Of a stretch of DNA of 64,000 bases, positions 1 to 10,000 are shown piece after piece; position 1 is the first letter of the stretch; each line of letters starts with the position of its first letter. Where the stretch lies: the NCBI GenBank assembly GCA_963754445.1, contig CAVWFT010000001.1:806001-870000 (forward strand). The letters are read 5' to 3'. The notes beneath the pieces were generated by a model. That model made no database searches, was not told the DNA's origin, and saw only the letters and a program-made list of their open reading frames with translations. The stretch is from Bog-473 sp963754445 (GTDB taxonomy: Bacteria > Actinomycetota > Acidimicrobiia > Acidimicrobiales > RAAP-2). The position numbers and the translations under genes were made by a program.

Positions 1-433
1 TACCCACGTACCCCAAGGACACGAGCTCCGACTCGTTGAATCCAGAGTCGGCCACGGCAAAGCGGGACTGCGGGGCCAACCGGGCCAGCTGCGTCCGCCC
101 CAGGGAAGCCTCGTAGGCGACCGCCGGCTCCCAGTCCCGCAGCAGGGCGGCAGGTGTGATGTTGTGGTAGTTCACCAGCTTGCGCTCGGGCCGGGCGGCC
201 ACGATGTCGTAGACCGGGCTCCCGATCGACGCTTGATACAGCAGCCAGCGGTCACGTCCCGCCCGCCCCAGCTCCGTCACCGACCGCCCCTCGTGCTCGA
301 CATCGGGCGTGAAGCTGCCGTAATAGATGTCCGAGTCGATGCCGGCGGCCCGGAGGCCATTGCGCAGGTTCACCGTGCTGACCCCGATGGCATCGCGACT
401 GGCGAGCGAGGGGATGACCTGGTCGACGCGCAC
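1..433 (-). CDS. Glycosyltransferase (GT4-like), N-terminal part, cut by window edge
   Basis: The complement reads an open frame from a GTG at 433 to the left edge, 144 codons, with no stop. The start VRVDQVIPSLASRD and the later VNYHNITPAALLRDWEP are typical of the N-terminal Rossmann half of GT-B group 1 (GT4) glycosyltransferases, where the NYHN segment follows the first beta/alpha units. The catalytic C-terminal half lies outside the window. An in-frame TAG lies about 26 codons upstream of the chosen start, and two adjacent GTG codons in between are alternative starts. It is divergent from the SpoIID gene with about 90 bases between, so that gap should hold both promoters. A role in polysaccharide or glycan assembly is inferred from family only. 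Confidence 0.72.
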   Translation of the reverse strand, partial: MRVDQVIPSLASRDAIGVSTVNLRNGLRAAGIDSDIYYGSFTPDVEHEGRSVTELGRAGRDRWLLYQASIGSPVYDIVAARPERKLVNYHNITPAALLRDWEPAVAYEASLGRTQLARLAPQSRFAVADSGFNESELVSLGYVG

Positions 434-521
434 GGCGCAGGAGTGTACCGGCGCTTCCTGCAGCCCCGATTGCGCGGCATGCACCACTTTCCGGGCGTGC
501 CGCCCCTAACCTTGACGGATC

Positions 522-2651
522 GTGCACGTCCTTTCCGATGGCGCGCGGCCAGGGACCCGGCGACGAGGCGGGGTGACTGGGCTGGCGACGCTGCTGTCCC
601 TCCTCATCGTGTTGCCGGCCGCCCTGATCAGCGGCTCGTCCGTGGCGGCGGCCACCACGCCGGGCGCCGGACCACCGGTCCTTACGCAAAACCACTCGGC
701 CCTGGCGCACTCCTTGTCCGACTCCATGAACGTCACCATCGCCATGACGGAGAACAATGGCCTCGACGTCATCGTCAATTCGACCGCAGGCGTGACTGCG
801 CCCGGGGTCTCGAGCGCCTCCGCCGTGCGCTTCCATCAGACCGGAGCGTCATGGGAGGTCGACACGGGGCCGGGCTGCGCCGGGCCGTGGACGCCGGTGC
901 TGACGAACCAGACGACCCCCACCGCCTCGCCGCTCAACGGTGGGCTTCTCCAGCTCTGTGTGGCTGGTGGCAGCCCGACCGTCCACGGCACTCTGACGGC
1001 GGTGTACAACTCGCTCACCCAGGCGAGGACGGTCAACACGCTGCCGCTCGAGCAGTACGTGGCCGACACGGTGCCGGGAGAATCTCCCTCGAGCTGGGCC
1101 AGCCTCGGCGGCGCCGGCCCTCAGGGGCAGGACTGGGGATTCCAGGAGCTCGAGGCGCAGGCGGTCGCGGTCCGGTCCTACGTCCTGTCCGATCTCAACG
1201 GCTATGGCGGCTACGCCGATACGTGCGATCTGACCTGCCAGACCTACCGGGGCACCGCCTACGAAACGACCACGAGCATTGCCGCTGCGAACGATACAGC
1301 GGGCCAGGTCATGATCATGCCGAACGACACGGTGGCCACCACCGAGTACTCGAGCTCGACGGGTGGGTACACCTCGAGCGCGAACCAGGAGTCGCCTTTC
1401 AACGCGGTACCCGATGATGGGGATGCCGTGTCCGGGAACACCAACCACCACTGGACCACGTCGGTGAGTGCCGCCCAGATCCAGACTGCATGGCCCCAGA
1501 TCGGGACGTTCATCACGCTCACCGGCGCAACCACCGATCCCGGCCATCCCTATGACTTCGGTTTCGGGCGCGTCGACACCATCACCATCGAGGGCACGCT
1601 CTCGACGATCACGATCCCGGGCACCGAGTTCTACGTCGATCTCGGCCTCCTGTCGGACCTCTTCACCGCCGCCGTCGTGGGAAGCACGGTCGACATCACG
1701 GGCCAAGGGTGGGGCCACGGTATCGGCATGGGTCAATGGGGTGCCCTCGGCTACGCGATCGGGCAGGACCATGGTGATGGGAACTGGACCTATCAACAGA
1801 TCGTCGACCACTACTACGGTCCCGCCACGTTGAGCACGTTGTCCAACGTCACCTCGGTTGGACAGTCGGGGGGCGTCGGCGGCTACTGGATCGACGCCGC
1901 CGACGGCGGCGTGTTCAGTTTCGGCAACGCACAGTTCCACGGGAGCATGGGCGGCAAAGCACTCAACCAGCCGATGGTGGGAATGGTGGGCACGCACGAT
2001 GCCCAGGGCTATTGGACCGTCGCCGCCGACGGCGGCATCTTCAGTTTCGGCGACGCGGCGTTCCACGGGAGCATGGGGGGCCGCGCATTGAACAAGCCCG
2101 TCGTCGCCATGGCGGTGACCCCCGATGGCGGCGGCTACTGGCTGGTGGCCTCCGACGGCGGCATTTTCAGTTTCGGTGATGCGGGCTTTTACGGGAGCAC
2201 CGGTTCGCTGGTGCTCAACCGGCCAGTGATCGGCATGGTGCCCACCCATGACGGCAAGGGTTACTGGTTGATTGCCTCGGACGGAGGCCTCTTCGCCTTC
2301 GGCGATGCCGCATTCCATGGGTCGTTGGGCTCGTCGCCCCCGGCGACGCCGATCGTGGGCGTGGCGCCGTCCCTCGATGGTGGTGGGTATTGGATGCTCG
2401 AGGCGGATGGTGTGGTGCATACCTTCGGTGATGCTGCCTCGGTGTCCGTTGCGGCCGACTCCCCCCCGTTGAGCGCAATGAGGGGCCCGATGACGGGACT
2501 GATCCCCGACTTCACCGGCGGCGGATTCGATGCCGTGAATGCCAGTGGTCAGGCCTTCGCCTACGGTGACGCGCCTTACTTCGGCGATGTCACGACGGCA
2601 GTTCCTGGTTATGCCGGTCACGTCGTCGGCATTGCCGTTTCCCCCGGCTGA
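522..2651 (+). CDS. Exported SpoIID/LytB-domain protein with six C-terminal 42-aa repeats
   Basis: The 709-residue product has a basic N-terminus (RRRGG), a hydrophobic stretch and an ALISGSSVAAA-type signal-peptide end. Residues about 165-440 are a SpoIID domain: LPLEQYVADTVPGESPSSW, then EAQAVAVRSYV and GQGWGHGIGMGQWGALGYA. SpoIID-family proteins cleave or bind denuded peptidoglycan glycan strands. Sporulation is not expected here, so a wall-remodelling or wall-binding role is inferred. From base 1884 the protein consists of six units of about 42 residues (DGGVFSFGNAQFHGSMGG pattern), the last two degenerate. The start is uncertain: GTG 522 keeps the basic N-terminus, and GTG 573 is also in frame just before the hydrophobic core. 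Confidence 0.85.
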   Translation: MHVLSDGARPGTRRRGGVTGLATLLSLLIVLPAALISGSSVAAATTPGAGPPVLTQNHSALAHSLSDSMNVTIAMTENNGLDVIVNSTAGVTAPGVSSASAVRFHQTGASWEVDTGPGCAGPWTPVLTNQTTPTASPLNGGLLQLCVAGGSPTVHGTLTAVYNSLTQARTVNTLPLEQYVADTVPGESPSSWASLGGAGPQGQDWGFQELEAQAVAVRSYVLSDLNGYGGYADTCDLTCQTYRGTAYETTTSIAAANDTAGQVMIMPNDTVATTEYSSSTGGYTSSANQESPFNAVPDDGDAVSGNTNHHWTTSVSAAQIQTAWPQIGTFITLTGATTDPGHPYDFGFGRVDTITIEGTLSTITIPGTEFYVDLGLLSDLFTAAVVGSTVDITGQGWGHGIGMGQWGALGYAIGQDHGDGNWTYQQIVDHYYGPATLSTLSNVTSVGQSGGVGGYWIDAADGGVFSFGNAQFHGSMGGKALNQPMVGMVGTHDAQGYWTVAADGGIFSFGDAAFHGSMGGRALNKPVVAMAVTPDGGGYWLVASDGGIFSFGDAGFYGSTGSLVLNRPVIGMVPTHDGKGYWLIASDGGLFAFGDAAFHGSLGSSPPATPIVGVAPSLDGGGYWMLEADGVVHTFGDAASVSVAADSPPLSAMRGPMTGLIPDFTGGGFDAVNASGQAFAYGDAPYFGDVTTAVPGYAGHVVGIAVSPG

Positions 2652-2665
2652 GAACGCTTGACGCG

Positions 2666-2721
2666 ATGCAGCCGCGATGTAGTCGCCATGCAGCCGCGAT
2701 GCAGTCGCCATGCCATGGCAT
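2666..2721. repeat. Two 22-bp direct repeats followed by a 12-bp perfect palindrome
   Basis: Positions 2666-2687 and 2688-2709 are the same 22-mer (ATGCAGCCGCGATGyAGTCG plus CC) with one difference, T versus C at the fifteenth base. The palindrome ATGCCATGGCAT follows directly at 2710-2721. The block lies 15 bases after the stop of the SpoIID gene and about 300 bases before the next gene. It could be an operator, a protein-binding site or the base of a transcript structure. The sequence alone does not decide. Confidence 0.7.
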
Positions 2722-3022
2722 GCCACTCGACGTGTCGACGCCTGGGGCGATCATGACGCATCCGTGTCGTGCTGCGTTGCGCAGACCTCACGCGCTACGT
2801 GTCGCGCTCGACACGGCGGTCGCCGAGTGGCACCGCGGGCGCATCGTGTCGGGCGCGTGCACGCCATGCAATTGGTTTCAGAGGCGGCGCAAGTTACGGC
2901 CGTATGGTCTTTGCACTGCCCCAACAAACGCTTGACACCCCCGTAGATATACGTCTAGAAAAACTTTCGCTATCGACTACGGCACCCGCTGGGGGGGGCC
3001 ACCCGAAAGCGAGGGGAGTGAC
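2722..3022. other. Gene-free leader region upstream of the first Ig-repeat gene
   Basis: About 300 bases without a convincing reading frame. The only signals seen are a candidate promoter near 2932-2959 and a clear ribosome binding site GAGGGGAG at 3011-3018, four bases before the ATG at 3023. The last 80 bases are visibly richer in A and T than the flanks, which fits a promoter zone. Confidence 0.5.
2932..2959 (+). promoter_or_regulatory. Candidate sigma70-type promoter for the Ig-repeat gene
   Basis: A perfect -35 hexamer TTGACA lies at 2932-2937. After 16 bases the hexamer TCTAGA at 2954-2959 is a plausible but weak -10. The start codon is about 63 bases downstream. The -35 match is strong and the -10 assignment is a guess. 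Confidence 0.4.
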
Positions 3023-6000
3023 ATGAGCGGTGCTATGCCTGCACACGTCCGGCGCGCTGGAATCTTCAGGATTCTCTCAGCGCTTCTGTTGACTTCGGGA
3101 GTTCTGGCTACCGCAGCGATCGAGTTCGGCTCACCCGCGTATGCCGATACGCCACCGACAATCGCGAACGGGACCGGTGCCTTTTCGACTGATCCCGTCG
3201 TCAACCTCACTGGCTGCACGGCAGCGACGAAGTCGGAGACGTTGACGTGTACGAGCACCAGTGGCGTCGTCGCAAACGAAGGTATCTACGGTGCCTCGAT
3301 CGCCTCGGGCACTTCGGTGTCGAGCGTGACCAGCACGACGATCACGATCTCCGCCAACACGTCGGCCGCCATCACGAGCGCGCAGGTGTTGACGTTCACC
3401 ACGCGTACAGCCGTCCAGAATGTCACCGGATCCACCTCGTCGACTACGGTCACCAGCACGATCAACTTCGCCAACGCGGGCGTGGACCCAGGCTTCGCGG
3501 TCGTCGGAGCGGGCATCGCCAACGGCACCAGCGTGACGTCGGTCAGCTCGACCTCGATCGGGTTGTCGTCCGCGCCGACGGCGGCGCTGTCGGGTGAGAC
3601 CCTCGTCTTCAACGCACCCGACAACTTCGATGCCCTCACCCTCGTCAGCGGTGGCGCATCCAGCGTGAACCCGTCGTCGTTGACGGTGGTGACCCAGCCG
3701 CCCGCCGGGGACGGGTTCGTCACCGTGAGCGCCTCGAGCAGCCACGGGATCTTGGACCTCTTGCCGGGAGACAACGCCACGAGTGCCTTCACGGCCACCT
3801 TTGCCTACTGCGCACCGGGAGACGCCTACTCACCGGGTTCGCCCAACTGCACGACGGCCACCATGAACTACGCCCCGGCGGTCGATCAGAACGTCGGGGA
3901 CGACGTGAGCGTCGACGGGATTTCCGAAGATATCTACGAGGAGGCGGAGGTCGCCGTCGTGGCTCCCGCCACCGCCCAACAGAACACCGCGTTCACCGTC
4001 ACGGCGGCCTCGGTCGCGGCAAGTGTCCCGGCTAGCGAATCGACCCCGGTCGGCACCGCGACCATCAACTACGCCGATGGCTTCACCACCGTGCTTCCCG
4101 TTCCGTCCGGCCTGACCTATGTGCCCAACTCGATCAAGGTCACAGGCGGTGACACCACGACCGAGGGAGTAGCGACGGCCGAGTTCTGCACGGCCGCCGG
4201 TACCGGCTGCGACGCGCAGGTCAACACGGGGAACTACAAGACCACGTACCCCTATCTGGAGATCGAGCTCCCGACCTCGGACCAGGTCGCCGGGGGCGAC
4301 ACCTTCACCCTGCCCACGGTTTCTGCGCAATTCACCGCCTCCGGTTCGGTCGGCAGCACCGCGAGCGAGACCCTGTCCGAATTCCGGGTCAACACCAACG
4401 TGACCGTTCCGATCATCGGCACCCAGAACGCGAACTTCGACGGTTACCCGACGACGGGTAACAGCGGGACGCCTCCGTATGCGGCACCCGTCGCGCTCGC
4501 CACCACTCAGATCGTTGCCCAGAACGTGGCATCGAGTATCACCTCGGGCGCGAACACAACCTTCACGGTCGGGAGCGCCGGGACCTTCACGGTCACGACG
4601 AGCGGCAATCCCACGGCGACACTCTCGGAGACGGGAGGTCTGCCGAGTGGTGTGACATTCACCGACAACGGCAACGGCACCGCATCATTGGCCGGAACCC
4701 CGGCGAGCGGCACGGGAGGCACGTACCCGATCACGATTGGTGCTTCCAATGGTGTGGGCAGTCCCGCCTCTCAGTCCTTCACCTTGACGGTGAACCAGGC
4801 GCCGGCCATCACCTCGGGCAGCAGCACCACGTTCATTGCGGGGAGCACAGGGAATTTCGTCGTGAGGTCGACTGGTTTCCCCGTCCCGACCCTGTCCGAG
4901 AGCGGGGCGCTTCCCAATGGTGTGACCTTCGTGAACAACGGCAATGGGACGGCGACGCTGGCTGGCACTCCTGGGCCGAGCACCGGCGGTACCTATCCGA
5001 TCACGACCAAGGCCACGAACGGCGTGGGTAACCCGGCGACGCAGTCCTTCATCCTCACTGTCGATCAGGCGCCTGCGATCACGTCGTCCGATACGGCGTC
5101 GTTCACGACCGGGAGTTCGAACAGCTTCAGCGTGACCACGACGGGCTTTCCCGCTCCCGCTCTCTCCGAGGTCGGTGCACTGCCCGAAGGCGTGACGTTC
5201 ACCGACAACGGGAACGGCACCGCCACGCTGGCCGGAGTCCCGGCCGCGGGTAGCGACGGTGGGTACCCGCTGACCCTCACCGCCGACAACGGTGTGGGCA
5301 CTGCGGCGACCCAGTCCTTCACCCTCACCATCAGTGACGCCCCCTTGGCTCCGACCTTCACCTCGGGTTCGAGCACCACGTTCACTGCCGGGAGTGCCGG
5401 GAGTTTCACGATCACCACGACGGGGAACCCCATCGCTGCCCTGTCCAAGTCGGGCGCCCTGCCAAGTGGTGTGACCTTCACGGACAACGGTGACGGCACG
5501 GCGACCCTGTCGGGGACACCGGCGCCCGGCGCCGGGGGGACCTACCCGTTGACCTTGACCGCCACCAACGGTGTCGGCAGCCCGGCCCACCAATCGTTCA
5601 CGTTGGTGGTCGACGAGGCACCCTCGGTCATCTCGAGCGCCAGCACCACGTTCACCACCGGCGTCACGGGGAACTTCAGCGTGACCACCGGCGGATTCCC
5701 GGCTCCGAGCCTTTCCGAAACGGGAGCGTTGCCGAGCGGGGTGGCCTTCACGGACAACGGAGACGGAACGGCCACCTTGGCGGGGAAGCCGGACGCGGGC
5801 ACTGGGGGCAGTTACTCCTTCTCGATCGATGCGACCAACGGTGTGGGCGGCGATGCCATCCAGTCCTTCACCCTGACGATCGACCAGCCGGCCGCCGTCA
5901 CCTCTGCAGCCAGCACGACGTTCACCACCGGGAGCAACGGAGCCTTCACGGTGACGACGACCGGAAATCCGACGGCAGCCTTGGCGAAGACCGGTGCGTT

Positions 6001-6952
6001 GCCGAGTGGGGTCACCTTCACGGACGACGGCGACGGCACGGCCACATTGGCCGGGACACCGGCCGCGGGTTACGGTGGGAGCTACCCGCTGACCATCACC
6101 GCGACCAACGGTGTCGGGACTGCGGCCACCCAGTCCTTCACGCTGACGGTCGACCAGCCGGCCGCCATCACGTCAGCAGCCAGCACGACCTTCACGGCCG
6201 GCAGCGCTTCGACCTTCACGGTGAAGACGTCCGGCACGCCTGCGGCGAGCCTCTCCGAGTCTGGCCCCCTCCCCGGGGGTGTCACCTTCACCGACAACGG
6301 CAACGGCACGGCCTCACTTGCCGGCACGGCGGTCACCGGGAGCGGTGGGACCTATTCCCTCAGCCTCACCGCCGCCAATGGCGTTGGTGGCACCGCGAGC
6401 CAGACCTTCAGCCTGACGGTGGACGAGGCACCTTCGATCACCTCGGCTGACTCGACCACCTTCGCGAAGGGCGCTGCGAGCAGGTTCACCGTCACCGCGA
6501 CCGGTTTTCCGACACCGACCATCACCGAGTGGGGCACTCTTCCCAAGGGCATCACGGCGACGAATGGCGTGCTCAAGGGCACGCCGACCAAGAAGGGCTC
6601 CTTCCAGGTGCTCTTTACGGCCTCCAACGGCGTGACGCCGAACGCCTACCAGATCTTCACCGTGAACGTGGTGACGCTGGGTGTGTCGACGACGTCGTTG
6701 CCGACGCTGACCGAGGGAACGGCGTACAGCCAGCAGCTGGCGGCCCAGGGCGGGCTGCCGCCCTACAAGTGGAAGGCCACCTCACCACTGCCGACGGGTC
6801 TCACGCTCTCAAAGGCCGGGGTGCTCTCGGGGACGGTGATCTCGTCGGTGTCCCCGGGAACGTACCCGATCACCGTCACGGTGACCGACTCGACGACGCC
6901 CACCAAGGGAACGGCCTCGGCCACGCTCAGCCTGACCATTCAAGCGGGTTAG
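3023..6952 (+). CDS. Giant exported protein with eight Ig-like repeats and a C-terminal He_PIG-type module
   Basis: The 1309-residue protein starts at ATG 3023 behind GAGGGGAG. Residues 1-42 are a signal peptide ending near AYADT. Residues about 43-500 are Thr/Ser/Val-rich beta-type sequence without a family I recognise. Then come seven units of about 90 residues with the pattern ITSxxSTTFTxG, LSExGALPSGVTFTDN, GTATLAGTP and ATNGVG, and an eighth shorter variant (WGTLPKGITATNGVLKGTP). The final 95 residues (LTEGTAYSQQLAAQGGLPPY, then LPTGLTLSKAGVLSGT) are a putative Ig module of the He_PIG kind. Such domains are structural and occur in adhesins and stalks. No sortase motif or C-terminal anchor is visible. 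The next gene carries the same repeats and same last module, so the two are probably paralogues acting together at the surface. Confidence 0.88.
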   Translation: MSGAMPAHVRRAGIFRILSALLLTSGVLATAAIEFGSPAYADTPPTIANGTGAFSTDPVVNLTGCTAATKSETLTCTSTSGVVANEGIYGASIASGTSVSSVTSTTITISANTSAAITSAQVLTFTTRTAVQNVTGSTSSTTVTSTINFANAGVDPGFAVVGAGIANGTSVTSVSSTSIGLSSAPTAALSGETLVFNAPDNFDALTLVSGGASSVNPSSLTVVTQPPAGDGFVTVSASSSHGILDLLPGDNATSAFTATFAYCAPGDAYSPGSPNCTTATMNYAPAVDQNVGDDVSVDGISEDIYEEAEVAVVAPATAQQNTAFTVTAASVAASVPASESTPVGTATINYADGFTTVLPVPSGLTYVPNSIKVTGGDTTTEGVATAEFCTAAGTGCDAQVNTGNYKTTYPYLEIELPTSDQVAGGDTFTLPTVSAQFTASGSVGSTASETLSEFRVNTNVTVPIIGTQNANFDGYPTTGNSGTPPYAAPVALATTQIVAQNVASSITSGANTTFTVGSAGTFTVTTSGNPTATLSETGGLPSGVTFTDNGNGTASLAGTPASGTGGTYPITIGASNGVGSPASQSFTLTVNQAPAITSGSSTTFIAGSTGNFVVRSTGFPVPTLSESGALPNGVTFVNNGNGTATLAGTPGPSTGGTYPITTKATNGVGNPATQSFILTVDQAPAITSSDTASFTTGSSNSFSVTTTGFPAPALSEVGALPEGVTFTDNGNGTATLAGVPAAGSDGGYPLTLTADNGVGTAATQSFTLTISDAPLAPTFTSGSSTTFTAGSAGSFTITTTGNPIAALSKSGALPSGVTFTDNGDGTATLSGTPAPGAGGTYPLTLTATNGVGSPAHQSFTLVVDEAPSVISSASTTFTTGVTGNFSVTTGGFPAPSLSETGALPSGVAFTDNGDGTATLAGKPDAGTGGSYSFSIDATNGVGGDAIQSFTLTIDQPAAVTSAASTTFTTGSNGAFTVTTTGNPTAALAKTGALPSGVTFTDDGDGTATLAGTPAAGYGGSYPLTITATNGVGTAATQSFTLTVDQPAAITSAASTTFTAGSASTFTVKTSGTPAASLSESGPLPGGVTFTDNGNGTASLAGTAVTGSGGTYSLSLTAANGVGGTASQTFSLTVDEAPSITSADSTTFAKGAASRFTVTATGFPTPTITEWGTLPKGITATNGVLKGTPTKKGSFQVLFTASNGVTPNAYQIFTVNVVTLGVSTTSLPTLTEGTAYSQQLAAQGGLPPYKWKATSPLPTGLTLSKAGVLSGTVISSVSPGTYPITVTVTDSTTPTKGTASATLSLTIQAG

Positions 6953-7053
6953 GACAGCCCGTTCCCACGCAAACGAACTGACGGCAAGTCCGCTGCAAAT
7001 GCGGCGGCATGGCACACGGATTGTGAAGCAGCACGACTGAGGAGGATGGTGCG

Positions 7054-10000
7054 ATGAGCGGTTTGCGCAGCCGGGGCCGGCGAGTGGCCGGAGTCACTGG
7101 AGCATTCCTGGCGGCCACGTTGTTGGGCGGCATGCTGACGATCACGCTGGGGTCGGCGCAGGCCAACGCCTTCTCCGCCACGCCACAGTGGTTCAACACC
7201 GCGGGGGTCGCTCAGTCATCGTTGAGCTGCGGCCAGTGGTACGTGACGACCATTTCGGCCCAGACGGGAGGGGGGAGCGCCTCCTTGAGCCTCATCGCCG
7301 GCGGTGGCGGTGGCGGGGGAAGCAGCACGGGCGCCCTCTCCAACAACGCCAACACCGCCAGTGGGGGTGCCGGCGGACAGGTCGGCGGCACGTTCAGCGT
7401 GTCGGCCGGGGAGACCGTTGCCGCATTCATCGGATGCGGAGGTGGTGGCGGAGGAGCGCACTCGACTGGAGCCACGGCCACCGGGGGCACCGGGGGTACG
7501 GGGTACTCCAACGGCGGCAACGGCGGCGACCAGTCTTCGACGGGTAACCAGTCCGGCGGCGGGGCGGGCGGTGGTTCGTCGGCCGCCTGTGTCTACAGCG
7601 GCTCCGCCACCACCCCGTGCGGAACCCTGCTGGCGATCGCCGGTGGAGGTGGCGGTGGCGGCGCCGCCGGTTGTGCCGGTAACGGCGGTCCCGGCGGCAA
7701 CGGCAATGCCGGGGCCTCGACCGGAGCCGGTGCGAATTCGGAACCGAACGTCGCGGCACCGGGCGGGTCGGCCAATGGCCAGGGATTCGGCGGCGGTGGC
7801 GGCGGCGCCGACAGTGATCAGCAGGCGGCCGCCGGCGGTGGTGGTGGTGGCGTCGGTGCCGCCGGGGGAGTGACCAAGGGCACCGTGTCGGGTGCGGCCG
7901 GTTCGCCCACAACGGGAGGCACCGGAGTGGGCAACAGCACGGGGGGAGCCGGCGGTGCCGTCCTGAGCGGCGGTAGCGGTCCCGCCGGGTCTGCTGGGTC
8001 CGGCCCGAACGCATCGGGTACCGGGGCGGCCGGCCCCAGTTACACGGGTGGCAACACCCAGCACCAAGGTGGCGGCGGTGGTGGCGGTGGCTACTACGGC
8101 GGCGGCAGCGGCGCCGCGAATGGCTGCACAATTCTCCCGGCCCTCGGTGCCGGTGGCGGCGGAGCCGGCTCTTCGTGGGTCTCGACCGCCGCTCTCACCA
8201 GCTTCAGCAACGGCACCAATCCCACGTTCACCGCGGGTAGCACGGTGAGCTCGACAGCATGCGCCGTGCAACAGACCCAGGGCATCGCGGGCGCAGCCAA
8301 CGGTGCCGGTGGCAGCGGGGCAAGCAACTCGAGCACGGGCAAGATCAGTGGTGGCTACGCCGGCTGCCCAGGCACGGTGAGTCTCACCTGGAGTGCCCTC
8401 CCGGGGGCGCCGACTGGGGTCACGGCGACGGGCGGCAACGCGCAGCTCACCGCGAGCTGGACCGCTCCTGACCCGGGCACGGGAACCATCAGCGGCTATC
8501 GGGTCTCGGCTGTCCCGACCGGCAGCGGATCGACGGTGACCCAAACCTTCAACTCGACCGCGACGACCGAAACCCTGACCGGGTTGACCAACGGCGACGC
8601 GTACAACGTGAGCGTGGCCGCCATCTCCAACGTGGGGACCGGTCCGGCCGCATCTGCCTCGAACAATCCGATCTCGCTCGGCTCGGCACCCGCAATCATT
8701 TCGGCGGACAACACGACCTTCACTGCAGGCAATGCGGGGAGCTTCACGGTGACCACATCGGGTGCCCCGGCGCCTGCGATCTCGGAGTCGGGCGCGCTGC
8801 CCAGCGGTGTGACGCTGACTGACAACGGGAACGGGACGGCCACCTTGGCCGGGACGCCTGCGAACGGAACCGGCGGCAGCTATCCGATCACGCTCAATGC
8901 GTCGAACGGCATCAGTCCCGACGCATCGCAGACCTTCACACTGACCGTCGACCAGGCACCGGCCATCACGTCGGGGAACTCCGCCACCTTCGTCGAGGGG
9001 AGCCACGGCAGCTCGACCATCACGACGACGGGCAATCCGACGGCCACCCTCTCGGAGAGCGGCTCGCTGCCCGGCGGCGTGACGTTCACCGACAACGGCG
9101 ACGGCACGGCGACCCTCGCCGGGACGCCGGCTGCCGGCTCGCGTGGGAGCTACCCCCTCACGATCTCGGCCACGAACGGGGTGAGTCCGGACGCCACACA
9201 GTCGTTCACCCTGAGCGTCGAGGCGGCACCGGCTATCACCTCGGCTTCGTCCACGACGTTCGACGAAGGATCGCCGGGGACCTTCACCGTCGTCTCATCG
9301 GCGGCGCCAGCGGCATCGCTCGACGAATCCGGTGCTCTGCCGAGTGGCGTGACCTTCACCGACAACGGCGACGGGACGGCGACGCTGGCAGGAACGCCGG
9401 GAGTCGGATCCAACGGCGTGTACCCCTTCACCATCACGGCATCGAACGGGGTCGGGAACGCGGCCGCGCAGCAATTCGCGCTCACGGTCGAGGCCCCGTC
9501 GGCCATTACGAGTAGCGACTCGACAACCTTCACGGTCGGAACGGCAGGCGCCTTCACGGTCACCACCACCGGGTACCCGGTTGCTTCGCTCTCCGAGACG
9601 GGCGCTCTTCCCGACGGTGTGACCTTCGCCGACAACGGGGACGGCACGGCCAGCCTTTCCGGCACACCTTCGGCGGCAACGGGTGGGACCTATCCGATCA
9701 CCGTCCATGCCTCCAACTCGGTGGGTAGCCCCGACGCGCAGTCGTTCGCCTTGACGGTGGACGAAGCCTCGACCATCACCAGTGGCGCCAGTGCGACCTT
9801 CGACGAGGGGAGCGATGGGAGCTACACCGTGACCACGGCTGGCTACCCGTCGGCGACGCTCTCGGAGAACGGGACCCTGCCGAGTGGTGTGACCTTCATG
9901 GACAACGGCGACGGCACTGCCACCTTGGCCGGGACGCCCGCCAACGGTTCGGGTGGGAGCTATCCGATTTCGATCAGCGCGAGCAATGGGGTGGGCCAAT

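Noticed and set aside
1884..2651. WD40 or kelch assignment for the 42-residue repeats
   Set aside because: The units lack the WD dipeptide, the GH start of WD40 and the GG-Y-W spacing of kelch. The name is avoided although a propeller fold is suspected.
849..2726. Long open frame on the minus strand opposite the SpoIID gene
   Set aside because: High GC keeps antisense frames open. The translation is His/Arg/Gly-rich without domain signatures, and the plus-strand gene has clear motifs.
7054..8400. PE_PGRS protein
   Set aside because: No PE domain is present and the protein has a conventional signal peptide, so only composition is shared.
7216..9006. 596-codon minus-strand frame opposite the glycine-rich gene
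   Set aside because: It is the antisense of Gly-rich codons (GGC/GGT read as GCC/ACC) and has no ribosome binding site or recognisable family.
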